The notes beneath the pieces are model-generated. The model was not told where the DNA came from. It did no database searches and saw only the letters and a list, made by a program, of their open reading frames with translations. Of a DNA stretch of 64,000 nt, positions 35,115 to 42,794 are shown in pieces. Both the position numbers and the translations under genes were made by a program. Each line of letters opens with the position of its first letter. Position 1 is the stretch's first letter. Source of the DNA: Lentisalinibacter salinarum (GTDB lineage: Bacteria > Pseudomonadota > Gammaproteobacteria > Steroidobacterales > Woeseiaceae); the NCBI RefSeq assembly GCF_040706555.1, contig NZ_JAPDRH010000001.1, forward strand, positions 124,001 to 188,000, given 5' to 3'.

Positions 35115-36722
35115 TCAGGTGCTTCCCCGCTCGTGCTCGGGTACCGACGCCATGGCGTGCTCAGCCATGGCCGTAATCGTCAGCGACGGATTGACGCCCG
35201 GATTGGCGGGCACGGCTGCGCCGTCGCAGACCAGCAGATTGCGGTAACCGAAAACGCGCTGCCGGCTGTCGATTACACCGGTGTTTTCATCACGCCCGAT
35301 GACGGCACCGCCGAGGATGTGCGCGGTGGTCGGTATGTTCGCCAGAGCCTCCATCAGCATGCTTTGAGGCAGGCCGCCGGTTCGCTCGGCCAGCCAGGCG
35401 GCGGCCCGGTTGGCGGCCTCGATATAGGTGGGGTTGGGTTTCTCGGGATCCTGGGCGGTGTTCAGGCGGACGCCTGTTCCGAAGCGCCGCGGCACGGCCT
35501 CGAAGCTGATGGCGTTGTCCAGCGTCTGCATTACCAGCAGCACGACGGTTCGGCGGGCCCAGCCTATGGGCCACAGCGATTTCAGAAAGCGCACCGGATG
35601 GCGTACCGCCTGGCCGGCCAGCATCAACGGCCGCGTGAGTCGGGTTCCGTTGCCGGTCAGCAGCGTGAACAGCGTGCCCATGAAGTCCCCCCGCCGCCCG
35701 TAGGTCACCACTTCGATATGGGTGTCTTGGTCGACGTGGATGCTGGCGCTGATGGCGACACTGTTCCAGATGTTCTGCGATTCGTCCGGCAGCGTGACCG
35801 CGAGCACGGACTCGCTGTTGGTGCGCACCAGCTGACCCAGACGATCGCTGATGCGTGGCAGCGAGCCACGGTGCTTGCAGTTGGCCAGCAGCCGGTTTGT
35901 GCCGAGCGCGCCCGCTGCCACGACCACACCGGCGGCCCGATAGCGTCGGCCGTTGCGTCGCAGCCAGGCCCCCGGCCGCGCTGCGGTGAGTATGTAGCCA
36001 TCGCTGCCATCCGGCCGTCCGTCCGGGCGGATATCGGTGACCTCGGAGTCCGGGATGATCGTGGCGCCGCGCTTCTCGGCAAGATGCAGGTAATTCTTCA
36101 CCAGCGTGTTCTTGGCGCCCTCCCGGCATCCGACCATGCATGCACCGCAGCGCGTACACCCCGTGCGAGGCGGTCCTTCGCCGTCGAAATACGGATCGTC
36201 CACGGTCTTGCCGGGCTCTCCGAAGTAGACGCCGACAGGGGTCCGGCGGAAGGTCTCCCCGGTGCCGAATTCCTCGGCGATGGAGCGCAGCAGATCGTCG
36301 CCGGGACTCTCGAACGGTACCTCGGTCACCCCCAGCATCCGCTCGGCGGTGTCGTAATGGGGTTTCAGTGCGGCGGACCAATCGGCGAGATCGGACCATT
36401 GCGGATTGGCGAAGAACGGAGGCGCCGCCCGGTAGAGGGTATTGGCGTAGACCAGGCTACCGCCGCCGACACCGGCGCCTGCCGCGATGAATACGTCGCT
36501 GAACGGGACGAGTCGCATGATGCCACGCAGCCCGATGGCAGGCGCCCAGAGGAAGCGGCGCAGATTCCAGGCAGAGGCGGCAAAATCCTCGTCCCGATAG
36601 CGCGGCCCGCTCTCGAGTACCGCCACCCGATAGCCCTTCTCGGTCAGACGCAGGGCGGCGACGCTGCCGCCGAACCCCGATCCGATCACAATCCAGTCGT
36701 ATTCGTCGTCGGCCTCACGCAT
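35115..36722 (-). CDS. GMC-family oxidoreductase with cysteine cluster
   Basis: This 535-residue flavoprotein belongs to the GMC oxidoreductases (cholesterol-oxidase/choline-dehydrogenase superfamily). FAD binding is shown by DWIVIGSGFGGSVAALRL and GAGVGGGSLVYANTL. The C-terminal catalytic region has TTAHILGGAVIG and DGAAVPANPGVNPSLTITAMAE with the active-site His and Asn. A C-x2-C-x2-C-x3-C segment, CTRCGACMVGCREGAKNTLV, is typical of one bacterial branch and may bind an iron-sulfur cluster. GGGGGT precedes the ATG. It diverges from the acetolactate-synthase-like gene. Substrate candidates include sterols and long-chain alcohols, but nothing here decides. Confidence 0.9.
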   Translation of the reverse strand: MREADDEYDWIVIGSGFGGSVAALRLTEKGYRVAVLESGPRYRDEDFAASAWNLRRFLWAPAIGLRGIMRLVPFSDVFIAAGAGVGGGSLVYANTLYRAAPPFFANPQWSDLADWSAALKPHYDTAERMLGVTEVPFESPGDDLLRSIAEEFGTGETFRRTPVGVYFGEPGKTVDDPYFDGEGPPRTGCTRCGACMVGCREGAKNTLVKNYLHLAEKRGATIIPDSEVTDIRPDGRPDGSDGYILTAARPGAWLRRNGRRYRAAGVVVAAGALGTNRLLANCKHRGSLPRISDRLGQLVRTNSESVLAVTLPDESQNIWNSVAISASIHVDQDTHIEVVTYGRRGDFMGTLFTLLTGNGTRLTRPLMLAGQAVRHPVRFLKSLWPIGWARRTVVLLVMQTLDNAISFEAVPRRFGTGVRLNTAQDPEKPNPTYIEAANRAAAWLAERTGGLPQSMLMEALANIPTTAHILGGAVIGRDENTGVIDSRQRVFGYRNLLVCDGAAVPANPGVNPSLTITAMAEHAMASVPEHERGST

Positions 36723-36840
36723 ACGCCACCCCCGCTGCGATCATACACCCGGGATGATGGTAACGGGCTTCGCGTCTATCATGCGACATCGGAAACCCAC
36801 GACAGCACGAATAACCCGAGTCGTAACAGAGGATCGATGA

Positions 36841-38504
36841 ATGAAGGCGTCCGACCTGCTGGTCCGTTGTCTCGAGGCCGAGGGCATCGAATACATCTTC
36901 GGTGTGCCCGGCGAGGAGAACGCGGACTTCATGCTCTCGCTGGAGGGAAGCGAGAAGATCCGATTCGTGCTGACCCGTCACGAGCAGGGCGCCGCCTTCA
37001 TGGCGGAGATCTACGGGCGCCTCACCGGTAATCCGGCCGTTGTCTGGGGACGCTGGGGCCCGGCGCGACAAACCTCATCACGGGCGTCGCCGACTCCAAC
37101 ATGGACCGCGCACCCATGCTGGTGCTCACGGGTCAGGGCTCGACGCTGCGCCTGCACAAGGAATCCCACCAGATCATGGACGTGGTCGGCATGTTCGAGC
37201 CGGTCACGAAGTGGGCCACCACCATCCACAACGCCCGCACCATCCCCGAGATCGTGAGGAAGGCCGTCCGGCTTGCGCGCACCGAGAAGCCGGGCGCCGT
37301 GCACATCGAGCTGCCCGAGGACGTGGCCAAGCGGGACGTCGAGGCCGAGCCGATGGAACCGCGGCGCTTCCGCCGTCCCGGCCCCGACGACAAGATCGCC
37401 GACCGGGCCTTCGCCATGCTGGCCGAGGCGAAGCGACCGGTGATCATCGCGGGAAACGGTGCCATCCGCCGCCGTGCCTCGAAGCAGCTTAGGGTCTTCT
37501 GCGAGTCCACCGGCATCGGCGTGCTGAGCACGTTCATGGCCAAGGGCGCCGTGGACATGGACGCCGACTACTGCCTCTACACGATCGGTCTCGGTGCCAA
37601 GGACATCCCGACGCTCGCCATCGACGAGGCGGATCTCGTCATCACGCTCGGCTTCGACATGGTCGAATACCACCCGCGGCTGTGGAATCCGAACCGGGAC
37701 AAGACCATCATCCACGCCGACTTCCTGCCGGCGGAGATCGACCAGCACTATCACCCCGAGGTGGAACTGGTGGGCGACCTCGCCCACACACTCTGGATGC
37801 TGAACGAGCGGGTGCGCGGGCGTGGCCTGCCGGACTTCGACCTGGCTTCCCAGCGGGCGGTCCGCAGACGCATGACCGAGGAGCTCGCCGCCTACTCCGA
37901 CGACGATACGGAGGGCGTCATCCGGCCCCAGAAGATGCTCTGGGATGCCCGCCAGGTGATGGGCCCCTCGGACATCCTGTTATCCGACGTGGGGGCCCAC
38001 AAGATGTGGATCGCCCGCCACTACCACTGCCACGAACCCAACACCTGCCTGATACCGAACGGATTCTGCTCCATGGGCTCGGCCCTGCCCGGGGCCATCG
38101 CCGCGAACATCGTGCATCCGGACCGCAAGGTGCTCGGCATCGCCGGCGACGGCGGCTTCCTGATGAACGTGCAGGAGATGGAGACGGCACGGCGGCTCGC
38201 CAGCGACATCGTCATGCTGGTGTGGGAGGACGGCGGCTACGGCCTGATCAGCTGGAAGCAGGAGGACGAGTTCGGCCGCCACACCGCGCTGGGCTTCGGT
38301 AACCCGGACTGGCTGAAGCTTGCGGAGTCCTTCGGCTGGGGCGGGCACCGGGTCGAGCGCTCGGCCGAGTTCCGCTCGACGCTGGAGGCGGCCTTCGCGG
38401 AGAAGGGGCCGAGCCTGGTGGTGGCCCCGGTGGACTACCGGGAGAACCGGGAGCTGACCCGCCGCCTCGGCGAGATTATCGGGGCGGGGATCGTGGGGGG
38501 CTGA
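36841..38504 (+). pseudogene. Acetolactate-synthase-like ThDP enzyme gene with single-base frameshift
   Basis: The gene would encode about 555 residues of an acetolactate synthase large-subunit-like ThDP enzyme. The first 67 codons are in one frame (MKASDLLVRCLEAEGIEYIF to GRLTGNPAVV, with the activating Glu in TRHEQGAAFMAE). From about 37044 the homology continues in the next frame as LGTLGPGATNLITGVADSNM and on to the stop at 38504, including AGDGGFLMNVQEME and WEDGGYGLISWK. The junction is explained by one missing C after position 37043-37044 (GTC-CTG reduced to GTCTG). Both halves are otherwise well conserved, which suggests either a sequencing error or a very recent mutation. It diverges from the GMC gene and its 3' end overlaps the lysoplasmalogenase gene by 29 nt. 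Confidence 0.85.
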
Positions 38505-39153
38505 TCGGACCGCGGCCCGCCGGGCTCCAGGCGAGCATGAGCTGTCCGGCGTAGTAGAGCGGCAGGCTCCAGACGTACGGCGGGAACTCCGGCGCCAGGA
38601 ACTGCCGCGCGGCGACGCCCAGATCCGAGAAGTAGAAGGCCATTGCGCCGACCGGCAGCAGCCAGGTGGCTCCTGCCCCGCGGGCGCCGACGGCGCCGAT
38701 CACCATGAGATTGATGACGACGAGATAGGCGAGCACCGGGATGCGCATCCCGTCGCCCACGTGGGGCATGAGCCAGATGGCGACGCCGCTGGAGAAGAGC
38801 AGCACCGCGACCGCCGCGCCCGCCACCCAGCCGAGATCGACGCCGCGCAGCAGGAACGCGGTCAGATAAGCGAGGTGCCCGAGCAGGAAGGCGACCAGTC
38901 CGAGCAGGAACCAGGAGTCGGTGGTGCCCAGCAGAAACGCATCGCCGAACCAGGACAGGCCCAGACCGGCGAGCAGCGCTCGGCCCCACCCCGTCTCCGG
39001 CGCCCCTGCCGACACGGCGACGACGATGAAGGCGGTGGAGGCCGTCAGCTTGGCGATGGCCGCCGCGATGACGAGCCCCTGCAGCTGGAAGCCCACCAGC
39101 GCCGCGCATGCGGCCAGCGATATCACCGTCCACAGAGTCCGCCGGTGCTTCAT
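38476..39153 (-). CDS. Lysoplasmalogenase (YhhN/TMEM86 family)
   Basis: This 225-residue integral membrane protein fits the YhhN family, whose members hydrolyse the vinyl-ether bond of lysoplasmalogens. Eight hydrophobic segments can be drawn. The two conserved aspartates expected for catalysis are in GLGLSWFGDAFLL and GAMAFYFSDLGVAARQFL. The C-terminal 12 residues are Pro/Ser/Arg rich (RGPISPPRSPPR). It lies 10 nt downstream of the YfcC transporter gene on the same strand and converges on the frameshifted ThDP gene with overlapping ends. Confidence 0.88.
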   Translation of the reverse strand: MKHRRTLWTVISLAACAALVGFQLQGLVIAAAIAKLTASTAFIVVAVSAGAPETGWGRALLAGLGLSWFGDAFLLGTTDSWFLLGLVAFLLGHLAYLTAFLLRGVDLGWVAGAAVAVLLFSSGVAIWLMPHVGDGMRIPVLAYLVVINLMVIGAVGARGAGATWLLPVGAMAFYFSDLGVAARQFLAPEFPPYVWSLPLYYAGQLMLAWSPAGRGPISPPRSPPR

Positions 39154-39163
39154 CCGGCGCCGC

Positions 39164-40570
39164 TCACGGATTGAATCCGACGGCGTCGCCGACGTGGATC
39201 GTCAGCACGAGGAAAGCAATGGCCAGCGCGAACAGCTTGACCAGGAGCGGCACGATGAAGCGCACCCAGGCGGTGTAGGGGATGCGCCCGAGCGCGAGCG
39301 CTCCCATTACCAGCGCGCTGGTCGGGATCACCATGTTGGTGAAGCCGTCGCCGAACTGGTAGGCGAGCACGGCGGTCTGCTGGGGCACGTCGGTGAGCGT
39401 GGCCAGCGGCGACATGATGGGCATGGTCACGAAGGCCTGGCCGCTACCGGAAGGGATGAAGAAATTGCAGATGGTCTGCACGGCGAGCATGCCCACCGCC
39501 GAGGCCTCCGGCCCGAGTTCCGTCAGCACGCCGGCGATGGCGTGGATCACCGTGTCGATGACCTGACCGTCGGAGAGCACCACCTCGATGGAGCGGGCGA
39601 AGCCCACCATGAGCGCGGCCGCGGTCATGTCGGCGGCGCCGCTGATGAAGGTCCGGCTCGTCTCGCCCGCCGGGATGCGGCCGATGATCGCCGCCAGCAA
39701 TCCGATGCCCAGGAACACCGCGTTCAGTTCGGGGATGTACCAGCCGTACGCCTGTACGCCCCAGACGAATCCGACGATGCCGCCGACGAAGACCGCGAGC
39801 ACCGCGATGCGGCTCGGCGAGAGCTCGACGTCGTGGGGCGGCTCGAAGCCGGTGGAGTAGTCCACGTGCGCCACCAGGCTGGTGGAGGGGTCGCGCTGCA
39901 CCCGGCGGGCGTAGCGGTAGAGATGGTGGAAGGCCACGGCCAGGAAGGCGGCCATCATCACGAGGCGGAACTGCCAGCCCGAGGTGATGGGGAGGCCTGC
40001 GATGTTCTGCGCGATGATAACGCCGAACGGGTTGGTGCCGGCGCAGGCCCAGCCGATGCCGTAGGGGATCCAGACCATGCCCATCGCCACGATGGCGTCC
40101 ATGCGCATCGCCAGACTCATCGTCACGATGATGGGCACCAGCGGCACGTATTCCTCGCCCATCCCTATCGTGAACGCCCCGAGGCTGAACATGACCAGGC
40201 AGCCGGCGATCAGTATCCAGGGGCTCGCGCCGAGACGGGCGACAGACTTGTGCAGTACCGCGTCGATGGCGCCGGTGCGGCGCAGGATCGCGATAACGCC
40301 GCCGACGATGAAGATGAGGAAGATGATGTCCTGGGCGGCGGCCATGCCCTTCGGGATGGCCATGAGGAAGTGCCAGGGCGGTATCTCGGCGCGCTCGTCG
40401 GCGGTCACCGGTTCGTAGGTGCCTTCGACCACCATCGAACGGCCGGGGTTGTCCGGATAGGGCTGGCGCTCGAACTGCCCCTGCGGGATGGCATACACCA
40501 GCAGCTGGGCCACGACGATGATCGAGAAGATCAGTACCAGCGAATCGATGGACCAGCCGCGTTTGGTCAT
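39164..40570 (-). CDS. YfcC family (DcuC-like) transporter
   Basis: This 468-residue inner-membrane protein belongs to the YfcC/C4-dicarboxylate DcuC-type transporter family. About twelve membrane segments are visible. Signature stretches are DIIFLIFIVGGVIAILRRTGAID, MGEEYVPLVPIIVTMSLAMR, GIGWACAGTNPFGVIIAQNIAG and FFIPSGSGQAFVTMPIM, the last a substrate-binding hairpin; each is quoted in part only. Family members are thought to carry basic amino acids, peptides or short dicarboxylates, and the substrate here is unknown. AGGGAGA precedes the ATG. A REP pair lies just upstream. Confidence 0.87.
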   Translation of the reverse strand: MTKRGWSIDSLVLIFSIIVVAQLLVYAIPQGQFERQPYPDNPGRSMVVEGTYEPVTADERAEIPPWHFLMAIPKGMAAAQDIIFLIFIVGGVIAILRRTGAIDAVLHKSVARLGASPWILIAGCLVMFSLGAFTIGMGEEYVPLVPIIVTMSLAMRMDAIVAMGMVWIPYGIGWACAGTNPFGVIIAQNIAGLPITSGWQFRLVMMAAFLAVAFHHLYRYARRVQRDPSTSLVAHVDYSTGFEPPHDVELSPSRIAVLAVFVGGIVGFVWGVQAYGWYIPELNAVFLGIGLLAAIIGRIPAGETSRTFISGAADMTAAALMVGFARSIEVVLSDGQVIDTVIHAIAGVLTELGPEASAVGMLAVQTICNFFIPSGSGQAFVTMPIMSPLATLTDVPQQTAVLAYQFGDGFTNMVIPTSALVMGALALGRIPYTAWVRFIVPLLVKLFALAIAFLVLTIHVGDAVGFNP

Positions 40571-40593
40571 GCGTCTCCCTGTGGGAGGGCCTT

Positions 40594-40649
40594 GTAGGAG
40601 GGCCTTCAGGCCCGATTGAATGATGGATCGGGGCTAACGCCCCTCCTAC
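40594..40649. repeat. REP element pair between YfcC and aldolase genes
   Basis: The forward unit GTAGGAGGGCCTTCAGGCCC starts at 40594 and the inverted unit GGGGCTAACGCCCCTCCTAC ends at 40649. The inverted unit has an A-to-C change that leaves the four-base loop but keeps the stem. A partial copy, GGGAGGGCCTT, precedes it at 40583-40593. Confidence 0.85.
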
Positions 40650-40665
40650 CTGTAATCCCCGGGTG

Positions 40666-41559
40666 TCAGGTCTTCGATGCCTCGAAGATGCTCTGGATGG
40701 CGTCGTCGAGCATCCCGTTGAACTCGTCGTCGCTCTGCTTGACCGACAGGCCCTCGGTGAGCGCCCGCGAGAAGCTCGCTACCATGCGATGCTGCTTCTT
40801 CAGCCGCTCGTCGGCCTCCTTGCGGCTGTAGCCGCCGGACAGCGCCACCACCTTCAGCACGTTCGGATGGTCGATGCAGTCGGCGTAGAGGTTGTCCACC
40901 TCCGGCAGCGTCAGCTTCAGCATCACGAGCCTGCCGTCTGCGAGCTTGTCGAGGTGCTCCATGATGTGCCGGTGCAGGATGGCTTCTGCCTCCGTCTTCT
41001 CGGGGCAGTGGATGTCCACCTCCGGCTCGATGATCGGCACGAGGCCGGCGTCGATGATCTGTTTCGCCACCTCGAACTGCTGCTCGACAATGGCCTTGAT
41101 GCCATCGTCGTTCGCCTGCTTGATCACCGAGCGCATCTTGGTGCCGAAGATGCCCTTGTCCTTCGCCTTTTTCAGCAGCGCGTCGAGGCCGGGGATGGGC
41201 TTCATGAGCTGGACGCCGTCCTTCTCGTCGGCCAGGCCCTTGTCCACCTTCAGGATGGGCACGACCCGCTTGACCTCCCACAGGTACTCGGCGGTGGGCC
41301 GGCCCTCGATCTCCCGGTCCATGGTGTTCTCGAACAGGATGGCGGCCAGGATGCGGTCGCCGTTGAAAGCCGGGCTGGTGATGATGCGGCTGCGCATCTG
41401 GTGGACGAGGTCGAACATCTGATCCTCGTTGGACCAGGCATTCTCGTCGATGCCGTAGAGGCGCAGCGCCTTCGGTGTGCTGCCGCCGCTCTGGTCCAGC
41501 GCTGCGATGAAGCCGTCTTCGTTCCTGAATTTCTCGAGTTGCTGATCGAAGTTGCTCAC
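40666..41559 (-). CDS. Fructose-bisphosphate aldolase class I
   Basis: This 297-residue enzyme cleaves fructose-1,6-bisphosphate through a lysine Schiff base. It starts VSNFDQQLEKFRNEDGFIAA and contains LDQSGGSTPKAL, FENTMDREIEG, VPILKVDKGLADE, VPIIEPEVDIHCPEK and the Schiff-base stretch VMLKLTLPEVDNLY, followed by VVALSGGYSRKEA. The start codon is GTG, with CGAGG upstream. TAGAAT on the minus strand (41601-41606) is a likely -10 element. Class I aldolases of this type occur in halophilic and other proteobacteria besides the class II enzyme. It has no operon partner. Confidence 0.94.
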   Translation of the reverse strand: MSNFDQQLEKFRNEDGFIAALDQSGGSTPKALRLYGIDENAWSNEDQMFDLVHQMRSRIITSPAFNGDRILAAILFENTMDREIEGRPTAEYLWEVKRVVPILKVDKGLADEKDGVQLMKPIPGLDALLKKAKDKGIFGTKMRSVIKQANDDGIKAIVEQQFEVAKQIIDAGLVPIIEPEVDIHCPEKTEAEAILHRHIMEHLDKLADGRLVMLKLTLPEVDNLYADCIDHPNVLKVVALSGGYSRKEADERLKKQHRMVASFSRALTEGLSVKQSDDEFNGMLDDAIQSIFEASKT

Positions 41560-41656
41560 GGTAGGCCTCGTCGTGTGGTTGTTCGTGGGGTTCTGCCGCC
41601 ATTCTACGTCATGGCGCGCGCCAGGCGGAAAATCGGGCGTCGCCCGGTCCGGGGCG

Positions 41657-42634
41657 TCAGCCCGCAGCCGGCACGCTCAGGTAGCGCTCGCCGCGGTCGC
41701 ACAGCACCGTGACGAGGGTATGGCCGGGGCCGAGTTCCCGCGCCACCTTCATGGCCGCCAGCACGTTGGCGCCGGAGGAGATGCCAACGAGCAGGCCTTC
41801 CTCTGCCGCCAGGCGGCGCGCTGCCGCCTTGGCATCCTCGGTGGCGATGCGTACGACTTCGTCGATCTCGCCAAGGTCCACGAGATCCGGGATGAAGCCG
41901 TCCGCGAGCCCCTGGATGCCGTGCCTGCCCGGCACGTCGCCGGACATGACGGCGGATTCGTTCGGCTCCACGGCGACGATACGCGCCGGCACGTCCGCGC
42001 CGCGCAGCGCCCGGGAGACGCCCATCAGCGTGCCGCCGGTGCCCACACCCATCACGAAGGCATCCAGCCGCCCGGCCGTCTGGCGCACGATCTCGGGGCC
42101 TGTGGTCATCTCGTGGGCCGCCGGGTTGTCCACGTTCTTGAACTGGCGTGGCAGGAAGACCCGGGGATCCCGCGCCGCCTCCTCTTCGCTCTCGCGCACG
42201 GCGGCCTGGATGTCGTTGATCTCCTCCAGCAGCCGCAGCTCGGCGCCCAGCAGCTCGATCATGCGGCGGCGCTCCTCGCTCACCGTCTTCGGCATGACAA
42301 TGGTTACCGGATAGCCGCGAATCGCCCCGATCATCGCCAGCGCGATGCCGGTGTTGCCGGAGGTGACCTCGAGGATGCGCGAGTCCGGTCCCAGGTCGCC
42401 GCGCCGCTCCGCCTCCAGGATCATGTGCCGGGCGATGCGGTCCTTGATGCTGCCTCCGGGGTTCAGGTACTCGGCTTTGGCGTAGACCTGGCAGCCGGTC
42501 TCTTCGCTGGCGCTGCGCAGCAGCATCAGCGGCGTGCAGCCGATGGAATCGAGCACGCCGGAGGTCACGAGACAGGTGGGCCGTTCCCGGGGACAGGGGA
42601 CGAACTGGACGGGCTCGCTGCTGACTGCGGACAT
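41657..42634 (-). CDS. cysM: Cysteine synthase family PLP enzyme (CysM-like)
   Basis: This 325-residue pyridoxal-phosphate enzyme forms cysteine from an activated serine and sulfide or thiosulfate. The cofactor lysine is in LNPGGSIKDRIARHM, the substrate loop is VTSGNTGIALAM, and phosphate binding is by MGVGTGGTLMGVSRAL. The serine-containing EGLLVGISSGANVLAA matches the cofactor ring site. The N-terminal 25 residues (MSAVSSEPVQFVPCPRERPT) are longer than usual. CysM (B-type) versus CysK or cystathionine beta-synthase cannot be settled from sequence alone; the length and the isolated gene favour CysM. GAGGT precedes the ATG. It diverges from the Ser/Thr kinase gene. Confidence 0.85.
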   Translation of the reverse strand: MSAVSSEPVQFVPCPRERPTCLVTSGVLDSIGCTPLMLLRSASEETGCQVYAKAEYLNPGGSIKDRIARHMILEAERRGDLGPDSRILEVTSGNTGIALAMIGAIRGYPVTIVMPKTVSEERRRMIELLGAELRLLEEINDIQAAVRESEEEAARDPRVFLPRQFKNVDNPAAHEMTTGPEIVRQTAGRLDAFVMGVGTGGTLMGVSRALRGADVPARIVAVEPNESAVMSGDVPGRHGIQGLADGFIPDLVDLGEIDEVVRIATEDAKAAARRLAAEEGLLVGISSGANVLAAMKVARELGPGHTLVTVLCDRGERYLSVPAAG

Positions 42635-42794
42635 CGGACTACCTCGTGTCGGTTCGGGGCGCAGGTCGTCTAGCTATGACAGAACGGCCCGGGCCGGACC
42701 ATACGTAGTGCCCGTCACCGGGGCGACGAAATTGCACAGTGGACTCCGATATGGAAAATGGAATCGCGACAAGTCGGTGCGGGGGATGCGAGGC

